The notes beneath the pieces are model-generated. The model saw nothing but the letters and a program-made list of their open reading frames with translations. It was not told the origin of the DNA and ran no database searches. 64,000 nt of DNA from Caballeronia sp. NK8 (GTDB lineage Bacteria > Pseudomonadota > Gammaproteobacteria > Burkholderiales > Burkholderiaceae), in assembly GCF_018408855.1 (NCBI RefSeq), contig NZ_AP024326.1:951132-1015131 (forward strand), written 5' to 3'. How positions within the stretch are numbered: position 1 is the stretch's first letter; every line of letters begins with the position of its first letter. The translations under genes and the position numbers were made by a program. Positions 25,401-33,174 of this stretch are shown here, one piece after another.

Positions 25401-26546
25401 TTATTCGGCACACTTTTCGCATTGTAAAATCCGGTACAGGCCCGTTCTGGAGATGCCGAGCGCGCTCGCTGCTGCCTTTTTATTGCCGTCGCTTGCCGCC
25501 AGTGCCTCCTGGACCTGTTCAATTGTCGGCTTAGGCGCCTTCAGTCGCCTCTGGACAGAAAAGCTAGACAGGTAAGCACCGGCCTTTTGCTCTTTGCTAT
25601 GGCCGGCCGCCTCAACCACGGCTTGCATCGCTTCGCGGTGGAGCGCCGGGTCGGCCCTCTGATCGCTGCCTTTGATCGGCGCAGGAACGCCGGTGTACTT
25701 TTCAAACATTTGCTGCAAGAACTGATGCCTCAGGCCGTGGCACGTAACGCCCAAGCCAGACTTCGTCACACCATGGCGTTTGAGAACCGTATAGAAGTGG
25801 TCCTTCCACTGAGTCTTGGTATAGCCGTCGGGGATAGTCGAGCCCGTAGAGCGGTTTGTGTGTTGAGCAGCCTCAAGTAGGACATCCATCTTGAACTCCA
25901 TGGGCACCACACGAACGCGACCGCCCTTTGTGCCGTGGACCACGCTGAGCTTTCCGTCTTTACGGACTGCATCTTTAGGCCTCAACAGAAGACTCTCTTC
26001 GACCCGTAGACCGAAGGCCGCCTGCAGCTTCATTTGCACCGCGACCACGGGCTCCGTCTTCGCGATTTCCTCAATGATAGCTACCGCGTCGATCCCCCTG
26101 CCTTCCCATGACTTGTCCTCAGTCGCCACAGATGTGCGCCGAAAGTCGTGGGCGGCTGGATCGATGTACTCCGACATCTTTTTGACCAAGTTCCGCTTAT
26201 TGATCCAGTTCGAGAACGCGCGGAAGTACGTCAACTTGTTCTCGATGGTCCCGGGACTCTGGCCGTCCTTGTGCCATAGGGCCACCAGCCCTTCGATGTG
26301 CTTTTCCTTGAGCGCATACGGTGTTTGTATCGCATAGCCGATCTGGCGCAGCTCAACAAAAGAACGGCAAAGCTTTTGCAGTCGGGGTTCCTGTGTCCCG
26401 ACCGATATCGGCTTATTGCTAACACGGGTACGGCTGTGAACACGATTGACGTTCGGAGTGAAAATTTTCTCCAGGGCATCCCGGAACGCGGGGGGAAGCT
26501 CGGGATAGCCCGCAATGATGCCTTTCACATAGACGGTTACTGTCAT
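25401..26546 (-). CDS. Tyrosine recombinase with Fis-like HTH tail
   Basis: A 381-residue integrase. An N-terminal SAM-like core-binding region (about 40-150, with GTIENKLTYFRAFSNWINKRN, abbreviated) is followed by the catalytic domain. The active-site residues are in AAFGLRVEESLLL (Arg), CHGLRHQF (H-x-x-R), AAGHSKEQ (His) and AYLSS (Tyr nucleophile). The last 35 residues, TIEQVQEALAASDGNKKAAA then LGISRTGLYRIL, form a Fis/NtrC-type helix-turn-helix that is not part of ordinary phage integrases. Its ATG overlaps the stop of the upstream gene (ATGA), so the pair is translationally coupled. The likely targets are its own element or a plasmid resolution site. Confidence 0.88.
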   Translation of the reverse strand: MTVTVYVKGIIAGYPELPPAFRDALEKIFTPNVNRVHSRTRVSNKPISVGTQEPRLQKLCRSFVELRQIGYAIQTPYALKEKHIEGLVALWHKDGQSPGTIENKLTYFRAFSNWINKRNLVKKMSEYIDPAAHDFRRTSVATEDKSWEGRGIDAVAIIEEIAKTEPVVAVQMKLQAAFGLRVEESLLLRPKDAVRKDGKLSVVHGTKGGRVRVVPMEFKMDVLLEAAQHTNRSTGSTIPDGYTKTQWKDHFYTVLKRHGVTKSGLGVTCHGLRHQFLQQMFEKYTGVPAPIKGSDQRADPALHREAMQAVVEAAGHSKEQKAGAYLSSFSVQRRLKAPKPTIEQVQEALAASDGNKKAAASALGISRTGLYRILQCEKCAE

Positions 26547-27022
26547 TCGGATGCGCCTTCCTCGTTTGTTGATTGCCGCGTCTCGGCCACCGAGTACATT
26601 GCTCGGCCCCTCTCAAATGCCATTTCTAACTGGCACGACCGCGGAAACCCATTCGGGACTCCGCCACCCGCGCACGTGCCAGAAATCCATCCAGCTATCG
26701 CCGCATGCCGGAGTGCTCTTCGCCTGGATCGCGTATCGTCGAAACCGTAGGTAATCGACAGCCGCCATAGAGACCACGCAACTTCAGCCTCGAAGGCGTG
26801 ATCTACCAGCGTGAAAATCCGACGTCGTTGGCTTTGCTTCGGGGCAGTTGAGAAGCGCTGTGGCTGTGCTCCATTCGCATCGCCTTCGTCTTTGTAGTGC
26901 CCCAGTGCTACGGTGGCGAAGTTCGATACCTGTTCTGCCCTAGGCGTCCACGCACACAGTAATCGCGTCAGTGCATCAGCGCCTGACGTGCGGATCAACT
27001 CAGGGCACATCAGCGCTCGCAT
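26543..27022 (-). CDS. Hypothetical protein coupled to the integrase
   Basis: A 159-residue protein whose stop overlaps the integrase start by four bases. It is rich in Arg and Ala, with a middle FTLVDHAFEAEVAWSLWRLS. The N-terminus may be disturbed. A short frame from 27062 (MAMASYELNRYRANASADVP, then stop) would join smoothly to PELIRTSGADAL in this frame if one indel near 27003 were corrected. This may therefore be a frameshifted gene whose remaining part is coupled to the recombinase. No family recognised. Confidence 0.5.
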   Translation of the reverse strand: MRALMCPELIRTSGADALTRLLCAWTPRAEQVSNFATVALGHYKDEGDANGAQPQRFSTAPKQSQRRRIFTLVDHAFEAEVAWSLWRLSITYGFDDTRSRRRALRHAAIAGWISGTCAGGGVPNGFPRSCQLEMAFERGRAMYSVAETRQSTNEEGASE

Positions 27023-27895
27023 TGGCGCGGTACCGGTTCAGCTCATACGACGCCATGGCCATGTAATTCGAGACGAGTTCTGCTCCTGAAACGTCATTTC
27101 TTAGCGGCTCTAGGAAGCGCGGCCTCCTTTATGAGACGAGTCAGTAACCGTGCTCATCTACGCGCGGTGCCTCCTGTGCAACCGCGCCGCATACCTCGGG
27201 AGCCTATCCCCAAGTCTTGCCGCACAGCTGCTGCGTATCCCCGCCGGGTCCTGCCTTCCTGTCCTTTAGCGATTCCATTCGATAGCCCCGCACGTGGAAG
27301 AAACGTGCATCGACCTCCGTACTGCTGCGTGCTGCCAGTCGTCACGCTTCGCGTGTTGACTGCCGCTGATTTGCTGCCGGAGTACTTCCAACGCGCGCCC
27401 GCTTCGCGGAATCTCTCGTCGTTGTGTATCTCCTGCTGCTCCCTGCAGTCGAACCGCGTACAGCTAACTGTGCGGTTCGGCTATGCCGCTGCCACGGCTA
27501 CCGCGCCGGCCCTAGACGCGCTGTTGCGCGCCGGTGTGCCCCGCCTTTGCGGCGGCACGACCTCGGCCAAGTGCTCGGTAATCTTTTTGCGCTGCTTTTT
27601 TCCGGGTGCGCCGCCCGTTCGTCTTCCGTACAGGGAGCAGCTTGCCGCTGGTCCCCCATCCCAAAGCGCGTTCACTCGGTCGCGGTGTGTCGGACCTCAT
27701 GCAACGTACCCAGCGTCGTGTGCTGTAAGGATGCGTCCATCCTCCTTGAGCTGGAAAAAGAGCAGCCACGGACAAGTGTCCGCGCGCTCCCAATCCGTCT
27801 CATCTCGGACACTCGGGCAAAACCGCCCGCAAACCCAATGGATATCGCGTGTCCAGCGTCCTCACTTTGGGTCGCTTTGAACTTGATTAGATTAA

Positions 27896-27921
27896 GAAAA
27901 AGGCCGCTTCATTTTGCGGCC
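27896..27921 (-). terminator. Minus-strand terminator-like hairpin
   Basis: Arms GGCCGC (27902-27907) and GCGGCC (27916-27921) with an 8-base loop. Five As at 27897-27901 give a T run on the minus strand. No minus-strand gene was found just upstream of it (28000-28300), so it may end an antisense or small RNA from the par leader. Confidence 0.55.
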
Positions 27922-28205
27922 GTGACAGAGGGGGTTTTCGCTAGGCAAAGCGGTCCCCTCGATGGTCCTTTTCAGGAGGGTCGATGCGCATGCGCGCGGT
28001 TGGTGATTAGAAGAATACCGGCACCGTGACCATGTAAAGAGTTAAAAGCTGCCTAAATGTTGCGAGCTTTTGCTTCCTTGACATTGCGCGCCGATCTGTA
28101 GAGTTGGACAGGCGTAACGGGGACTCTTCCACCCGATTTCGTCTTGATAAGTGACAGATTGAGGCGCTTCAGATCGTCGATTCGCCTTCTCACCGTTCAT
28201 GGAGA

Positions 28206-28222
28206 GATAACTGACAGTTATC
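28206..28222. promoter_or_regulatory. Dyad upstream of the ParM-like gene
   Basis: GATAACTG-A-CAGTTATC, a perfect 8-base dyad with a 1-base centre, about 100 bases before the ParM-like start. TGACAG cores also occur at 28151-28156 and, reversed, at about 28272. These are candidate binding sites for the small partner protein acting as repressor or centromere-binding factor. Confidence 0.45.
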
Positions 28223-28324
28223 CGGACGTTTCGACAAAAGGAATCTGCGCGTACGTCTATCTACCACTTTTCTGTCAGGTAACTGGAAGATGGGTTGAAC
28301 CTATCGAATTGCTCTGGAGAGAGA

Positions 28325-29356
28325 ATGAACACCATGAAAGTACATGCACCCGTCCTTGCTGTTGACGTCGGATATGGCAACACTAAGATCGCCTTCCGCA
28401 ACGGCTCCGACGTGTCGACCTTTATGTTTCCGTCGCTGACCCCGCCGTACAAGGCGCACACGATCGCCAAAGAGAGCGCGGGTTTGATCACGACGCCCAA
28501 GACTGTCGCGGTGGACGTCGAGGGAAAGCGCTATCAGGTCGGTCCCGGCGTGCTGTTGAGCTCGCGTAACGGCGACGCGGGAGCGACACTTAACGACGAC
28601 TATTGCACGACTGCAAGCTATGCCGCGCTGCTCGCCGGCGCGTTTCACTTCGCGAACATCGCATCGGTCGACCGCCTAGTTCTCGGCCTACCGATGAGGA
28701 ACTTCCACACCCACGTTGCTCATTTGCGCAGTGCATTCGCCGGTAAGAATGCATACGGCGATGTTGAGTTCGATGTCGGCAGCGTCATCGTGCTTCCGCA
28801 GCCTCTCGGCGCACTGGTCAACTTCTCGCGCTACCACGAGTTCGACAAGGAGGACCCGCACCTCATCATTGACGTCGGCTACTTCACAACTGATTGGGTG
28901 GTGGCAACCGGGTTGACTATCGACGAAGAGCGCAGCGGAGGTCACCACAGCGGCGCGTCTCACTATTACGAAGCCATCGCCGCTGTCATTAAGGAGAAAC
29001 TGCATATCGACACGCAGGGAATTGAGCGGATCGATAAGGCGCTGCGCACGGGATCGACTCTCCTGCTTAACGGGAACGACTATGACCTGCAGGAGTTTCT
29101 GCCAGCGGCGCAGACGGTTATCGACGCAGCGGTTAAAGCTATCCAAGCGGGCGTGAAGAACACAGTCGATATTCGCTCCATCGTCCTCACTGGTGGCGGT
29201 GCGGCTCTCTACAGGTCCGAGATTCAAGCGCGGTTTCCCCATTTGAGGATCGACCATATGGCAGAACCATGCTTCACGAATGTCAGGGGGTTCCTCGCCG
29301 CTGGTGAGGCAACGCTGCTGCGCGACAAGAAGCACAAGGAAGCGGTGCCCGCATGA
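28325..29356 (+). CDS. ParM/StbA-type actin-like plasmid segregation ATPase
   Basis: A 343-residue actin-fold protein. Nucleotide-binding motifs are VLAVDVGYGNTKIAF near the N-terminus (phosphate 1), LIIDVGYFTTDWVV in the middle (phosphate 2) and IVLTGGGAALYR near the end (adenosine). This is the StbA/ParM layout, in which filaments push plasmid copies apart. The ATG at 28325 is chosen because GGAGAGAG lies just ahead; an ATG at 28295 has none. The next gene overlaps it by four bases and is the expected small partner. The window also has a ParA/ParB pair, so the replicon carries two unrelated partition systems. Confidence 0.85.
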   Translation: MNTMKVHAPVLAVDVGYGNTKIAFRNGSDVSTFMFPSLTPPYKAHTIAKESAGLITTPKTVAVDVEGKRYQVGPGVLLSSRNGDAGATLNDDYCTTASYAALLAGAFHFANIASVDRLVLGLPMRNFHTHVAHLRSAFAGKNAYGDVEFDVGSVIVLPQPLGALVNFSRYHEFDKEDPHLIIDVGYFTTDWVVATGLTIDEERSGGHHSGASHYYEAIAAVIKEKLHIDTQGIERIDKALRTGSTLLLNGNDYDLQEFLPAAQTVIDAAVKAIQAGVKNTVDIRSIVLTGGGAALYRSEIQARFPHLRIDHMAEPCFTNVRGFLAAGEATLLRDKKHKEAVPA

Positions 29357-29682
29357 CAGGCGCTTTGGAGATCAAGGTAACAATCAGCGAGATCGCGACG
29401 CCAACGTTGTTTGATGCTCTAGTTGCGGTCTCCAATCCGAGGCAACGCGCAGCGCTGCTCAAGCGCTTAGCAGAAGATGCTTTGCGGGGCAGTGTCCAGG
29501 TTCCGCGTGCAGGAGTGACTAGCACGCCAAGGTCGGCCAACGCATCCGCAACGACGAAAGCTGCAGGGGGTCCTGCGCCCAGCGAGGCAACTCCCGTCGC
29601 TGCTAAGCAAATCGCGCCAGTGCAGGATGATCAGCCAGATTTCGACTACGCGTTCCTGGCCGAAAACTTGAACGTAGGGTGA
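29353..29682 (+). CDS. Small partner of the ParM-like ATPase (ParR/StbB-like role)
   Basis: A 109-residue protein starting at an ATG that overlaps the stop of the ParM-like gene. The first 50 residues are folded (IKVTISEIATPTLFDALVAV then RQRAALLKRLAEDAL), and the rest is a flexible Ala/Pro/Thr-rich linker ending in FDYAFLAENLNVG. Many ParM-type systems have such a small DNA-binding partner with a short C-terminal motif that touches the filament. The assignment rests on position and size, not on a recognised domain. Confidence 0.6.
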   Translation: MTGALEIKVTISEIATPTLFDALVAVSNPRQRAALLKRLAEDALRGSVQVPRAGVTSTPRSANASATTKAAGGPAPSEATPVAAKQIAPVQDDQPDFDYAFLAENLNVG

Positions 29683-29839
29683 GCCTGAGCTAGATCGAGG
29701 AGGCACATGCCGCTTCGCAGATCGGCGTTTAGCGCCAACAGAAGCGCAGCGGCGTGGGCTTTCGTCGACGGCTAGACTTCGCCTAGTTGTTGGCAGAATA
29801 GGGACATATAGTGCAATCTGCAAACGCAACGGAGGGATA

Positions 29840-29992
29840 ATGAGCTTCATCGAAAACTTGGCACAGCTTGACTGGACTCGCGGCGTTCGCATGTGGATTT
29901 TCGTGGCCGCCGCGCTGGCTGCTTGGGAGGCGGCTTATTTGTTTCATCGCGCTCTGTTCCGCCAAGCCAACGGAGCCGATGATGTACGCTAA
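29840..29992 (+). CDS. Small membrane protein, 50 aa
   Basis: ATG at 29840 with an excellent ribosome site (CGGAGGGATA). It reads MSFIENLAQLDWTRGVRMW, then a single hydrophobic helix IFVAAALAAWEAAYLF, and a charged end HRALFRQANGADDVR. It is probably a single-pass inner-membrane protein. It lies 18 bases before the left end of the IS21 element. The function is unknown. Confidence 0.6.
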   Translation: MSFIENLAQLDWTRGVRMWIFVAAALAAWEAAYLFHRALFRQANGADDVR

Positions 29993-30162
29993 ATTCATGG
30001 CACTAGAGAACGACAATTATCTTGGCCGGTCCTTTGACAGTTACCTTGGCCGGTGGTGAGGAGTCGAAGGCGGCGTAGCCGCCGGAGACGACGAACTACC
30101 GGCGGCGCCGGAGTAACGGGGTTTTACGATGGCTGATCGCGTCGAACAAGAAGCGAACAGCC

Positions 30163-31662
30163 ATGCCTGGAACCTACGTGACGGACCAGCAGGTCCGACT
30201 CTATATGAGTAAGCGCAAACATCACACTCAGGAAGTCGCCGCGGCGATGGCGGGCATGAGCGTTCGCACGGCCCGGCGCATCGAGCATGAGGGCCGTCTG
30301 CCGTCGCAGAAGCCATCACGCGCGTGGCGTACACGTCACGATCCGTTCGCGGAAGTTTGGGAGAGCGAGGTCGTGCCATTGCTGCGCCACGCGCCCCGGC
30401 TCAAGGCCATCACGTTGCTGTGCAAGCTGCAGGAGGCGCATCCGGGCCTCTTCCCTGACAGCATGCGGCGTACGCTCGAGCGGCGCGTCAGCCAATGGCG
30501 CGCACTCGAGGGCCCTGGCAAGGAGATCTTCTTCCCGCAGCAGCACTTGCCCGGCGTGCAGGGGCTCTCGGACTTTACCGACATGCGGGATCTGCGCGTG
30601 ACGGTCGCCGGTGCGCCCCTCGATCACCGGCTCTATCACTTCGTGCTCGCGTTCTCGCACTGGGAATATGCCTATGTCGTCGAAGGTGGCGAGAGCTTCG
30701 AGGCCCTCTCCACCGGATTACAGAACGCGCTGTGGCAAGCCGGCGGCTGCCCGCATGAGCATCGCACCGACAGCCTATCGGCAGCGTTCAAGAATTTGCA
30801 GACTGAAGAGGACTTCACGGCTCGCTATGACGCACTGCTGGTGCATTACGGCATGGCCGGCACGCGCAATAACGTCGGCGTGGCCCATGAGAACGGTAGT
30901 GTGGAATCCTCGCACCGCCATCTGAAGGAGGCGATCGACCAAGCGCTGATGCTGCGTGGCCATCGCGACTTCGACGATCGGGCTGCCTATGACGCGTTTG
31001 TTCGCGACGTCGTCATGCGCCGTAACCGCCGTAACGCAGCGGCGTTTAACGCTGAGCGCGAACATTTGCAGGATTTGCCCGCACATCGCACGACCGACTT
31101 CATCGAAGAGGAAGCACGCGTGACACGCTGTGGCACCTTCACCGTGCGGGGCATTCTCTACAGCGCGCCGTCGCGCCTGATTGGTCACCGTCTGAAGGTG
31201 CGCGTCTATGCCGATCACCTCGACTGCTATCTGTCCGGCGCGCTCGTGCACAGCACAGCACGGGGCTCGCATGCGGCCAATAGCCGCCGTCGCAAGCTCG
31301 ACTACCGGCACTTCATTGAGGCGCTCAAGCGCAAGCCCCAGGCGTTCAAGGGGCTAGCGTTTCGCGACGACTTGTTTCCGCGCGAGGCGTACCGCCGGAC
31401 GTGGGAGCGGCTTGAGGCTCGGCTCACGCAGCGCGAAGCCTGCAAGACCATGGTCGGCTTACTGGAACTGGCCGCGAATCACGGAGTCGAGGCCGTTCTT
31501 GCTGAGCGGCTCGAGGCGTTGCTCGCCGCTGGCGAGCTGCCCGATCTCGAGCAACTACAGAATGAATTTGCGCCGCGGCAGGCGCAATGCCCAGACGTGG
31601 CTGTGGACATGCCGACGGCCGCTCTCTATGACACGCTGCTTGGCGAGGAGGCATCGGTATGA
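30163..31662 (+). CDS. istA: IS21-family transposase IstA
   Basis: A 499-residue transposase. The N-terminal HTH (about 20-45) reads HHTQEVAAAMAGMSVRTARRI. A retroviral-integrase-like DDE core follows, with DFTDMRD (first Asp), RTDSLSAAF (second Asp region) and NGSVESSHRHLKEAI (Glu). A C-terminal beta-barrel-like domain ends before LGEEASV. The length is normal for IstA. The start lies about 150 bases inside the left end. IstA binds the terminal repeats and cuts and joins DNA with IstB as an ATP-dependent helper. Confidence 0.93.
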   Translation: MPGTYVTDQQVRLYMSKRKHHTQEVAAAMAGMSVRTARRIEHEGRLPSQKPSRAWRTRHDPFAEVWESEVVPLLRHAPRLKAITLLCKLQEAHPGLFPDSMRRTLERRVSQWRALEGPGKEIFFPQQHLPGVQGLSDFTDMRDLRVTVAGAPLDHRLYHFVLAFSHWEYAYVVEGGESFEALSTGLQNALWQAGGCPHEHRTDSLSAAFKNLQTEEDFTARYDALLVHYGMAGTRNNVGVAHENGSVESSHRHLKEAIDQALMLRGHRDFDDRAAYDAFVRDVVMRRNRRNAAAFNAEREHLQDLPAHRTTDFIEEEARVTRCGTFTVRGILYSAPSRLIGHRLKVRVYADHLDCYLSGALVHSTARGSHAANSRRRKLDYRHFIEALKRKPQAFKGLAFRDDLFPREAYRRTWERLEARLTQREACKTMVGLLELAANHGVEAVLAERLEALLAAGELPDLEQLQNEFAPRQAQCPDVAVDMPTAALYDTLLGEEASV

Positions 31663-32480
31663 ACGCGCCCGCAATTTACGATGCCGCCCGTATGGGGCTG
31701 ATGCTCACCGAGTTGCGCTTGCCGACGATCGCGCGGCTATGGTCCGAGTTCACACAGCGCTCCGACAAGGAAGGCTGGCCATCGACGCGCCTGCTCGGCG
31801 CGCTGCTCGAGCACGAACTGGCCGAGCGCGCGAAACGGCGCATCGAGCGGCATCGCGTCGAATCGCATTTGGACCCAAGCAAGACGCTCGAGGCCTTCGA
31901 CTTCGGCTTGGTACCAATGGTGTCCAAGGCACATGTAATGGCGCTCGCGAGCGGCGACTCGTGGCTCGAGAAAGGCGCCACGATCCTGCTGTTTGGGCCA
32001 CCGGGTGCCGGGAAGAGCCATTTAGGCTCCGGCATTGGTCATGCGCTGATCGACGCCGGGTACCGGGTGCTGTTCACACGCACCGGCGAAATCGTGCAGA
32101 AGCTGCAGGCGGCACGCCAAAGCCTGCAGTTGCCATCGATGCTCGCCAAGCTCGATCACTTCGATCTGATCATCCTCGATGACCTGTCGTACGTCAGAAA
32201 GGACCAGGCCGAAACGAGCGTGCTGTTCGAATTGATTGCGGAAAGATACGAGCGTCGAAGCCTTCTCATCACGGCCAACGCCGCGTTCTCCGGCTGGAAT
32301 GATGTCTTCCCCGATCCCTCAATGACGGTCGCCGCCATCGACCGACTGGTGCATCACTCGACGATCTTCGAGCTGAACGTGGAGAGCTACCGGCGTCGCA
32401 GTGCCGATGACAACAAGCGCGCGCGGCGGCGTCAATTACCCCACCCCGAATCGGAAGGAGCGACAACTATGCCGAGCTGA
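31659..32480 (+). CDS. istB: IS21-family ATPase helper IstB
   Basis: A 273-residue DnaC-like AAA+ ATPase. Walker A GPPGAGKS is at 113-120, Walker B is LIILDDLSY, and LLITANAAFSGWNDVFPD carries the sensor region. It overlaps istA by four bases (ATGA). IstB remodels target DNA and stimulates IstA. The length is typical and the reading frame intact. Confidence 0.93.
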   Translation: MNAPAIYDAARMGLMLTELRLPTIARLWSEFTQRSDKEGWPSTRLLGALLEHELAERAKRRIERHRVESHLDPSKTLEAFDFGLVPMVSKAHVMALASGDSWLEKGATILLFGPPGAGKSHLGSGIGHALIDAGYRVLFTRTGEIVQKLQAARQSLQLPSMLAKLDHFDLIILDDLSYVRKDQAETSVLFELIAERYERRSLLITANAAFSGWNDVFPDPSMTVAAIDRLVHHSTIFELNVESYRRRSADDNKRARRRQLPHPESEGATTMPS

Positions 32481-32552
32481 GCAGCGACAACTAACCCCGT
32501 CGACCGGCCAAGATAGTTGTCGCCCGGGCGGCCATCGTAATTGACAATCTAC

Positions 32553-32771
32553 ATGGCACTGCCCTTTTTTGCGCGACGCCTCATCATCGCCATGGCGTCT
32601 CTCTTCGTGATGTGGGTCTGTGCCTATCTGCCAAAGAGCGGGTTGACTCAAGTGCTGATCGGCTCAGGCGCGTTCATTATTTTTTGGGCGACCGGCCTCC
32701 TCGTGCCTTTCCTCAAGGTCACGTTTTTCGTCCTGAGGTGGCGTTTGTGGTACGTCGTGCGCTACAAGTAG
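32553..32771 (+). CDS. Small membrane protein, 72 aa
   Basis: Begins MALPFFARRLIIAMASLFVM and shows two hydrophobic helices (about 8-28 and 38-60), then a basic end RWRLWYVVRYK. It follows the right end of IS21 by 30 bases and is followed by a strong bidirectional terminator. There is no clear ribosome site; the upstream control region may have been replaced by the IS. The function is unknown. Confidence 0.5.
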   Translation: MALPFFARRLIIAMASLFVMWVCAYLPKSGLTQVLIGSGAFIIFWATGLLVPFLKVTFFVLRWRLWYVVRYK

Positions 32772-32796
32772 CCTCTGAACCGCGAGCCACAAATTG

Positions 32797-32825
32797 AAAA
32801 GCCCCGACCAATGGTCGGGGCTTTT
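32797..32825. terminator. Bidirectional Rho-independent terminator
   Basis: AAAAGCCCCGACC and GGTCGGGGCTTTT form a long GC-rich stem with a 3-base loop, with As on the left and Ts on the right. It serves the plus-strand 72-aa gene and the minus-strand cluster ending at 32841. Confidence 0.9.
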
Positions 32826-32840
32826 GTCTTCAGGGGGTAA

Positions 32841-33065
32841 TCAATGCAGCAGAGATACACCTTGTGCGCTCGCCTGTCGACGAATGCAGTAAAACCAAGC
32901 AGTGTCCAGCGTGACGCCTTGTTTCTCCAGTCGGGCATGACCGCCTCGCTTCCGGTCGATGACGTCATAGGCTTCAGCCTGCGACTTTCCTACCCTGACC
33001 GAGCCGTTCTCAACACCGGAAGTCGCCACGATTTCATACCGGCCAACAATCATGCTGAAGCTCAT
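32841..33065 (-). CDS. Small hypothetical protein, 74 aa
   Basis: ATG at 33065 preceded by GGAGAAAAGGAA. Reads MSFSMIVGRYEIVATSGVEN, then SQAEAYDVIDRKRGGHARLE. It is the last gene of the minus-strand primase, SSB and plasmid-hypothetical cluster, 109 bases after the primase-like gene and just before the terminator. An upstream start would cross a GCGGCC dyad (33149-33164). No family recognised. Confidence 0.6.
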   Translation of the reverse strand: MSFSMIVGRYEIVATSGVENGSVRVGKSQAEAYDVIDRKRGGHARLEKQGVTLDTAWFYCIRRQASAQGVSLLH

Positions 33066-33174
33066 TTCCTTTTCTCCATTGGATATAAGCTCGGGCGGAT
33101 TGCGGCCCCAGCGGGGACGAATCCCCACCGGGCAGAAAGTTACTGTTAGCGGCCAGACGGCCGCGGAATCAAAA

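Larger units (their letters stand above)
27063..28324. other. 1.26-kb gap without a convincing gene
   Basis: Long open frames exist on the plus strand but show no domain, poor composition (Cys/Arg/Ser/Pro rich) and no ribosome sites. Structure seen includes a CGAACCGC...GCGGTTCG dyad near 27450-27480, a perfect CGGACA-AG-TGTCCG dyad at 27769-27782, a minus-strand terminator at 27896-27921 and a dyad at 28206-28222. The part before 28325 must hold the promoter of the ParM-like gene. An origin, oriT or non-coding RNA is possible but not shown. Confidence 0.5.
30011..32522 (+). mobile_element. IS21-family insertion sequence, complete
   Basis: The ends CGACAATTATCTTGGCCGG (30011-30029) and its inverted match at 32504-32522 agree at 18 of 19 positions. 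A second internal copy (GACAGTTACCTTGGCCGG, from about 30036) is the multiple-repeat end typical of IS21. It contains intact istA and istB, overlapping by four bases. No clear target duplication is visible between the left flank (ACTAGAGAA) and right flank (CCCGGGCGG). Confidence 0.9.

Noticed and set aside
27131..28029. Long plus-strand open frames of about 250 and 200 residues
   Set aside because: Composition is Cys/Arg/Pro/Ser rich, no domain or signal is seen, and no ribosome binding site precedes the starts.
30011..30060. CRISPR-like spacing of the repeated GACARTTAYCTTGGCCGG unit
   Set aside because: Only two adjacent units plus the inverted end; this is the normal multiple-repeat terminus of an IS21 element.
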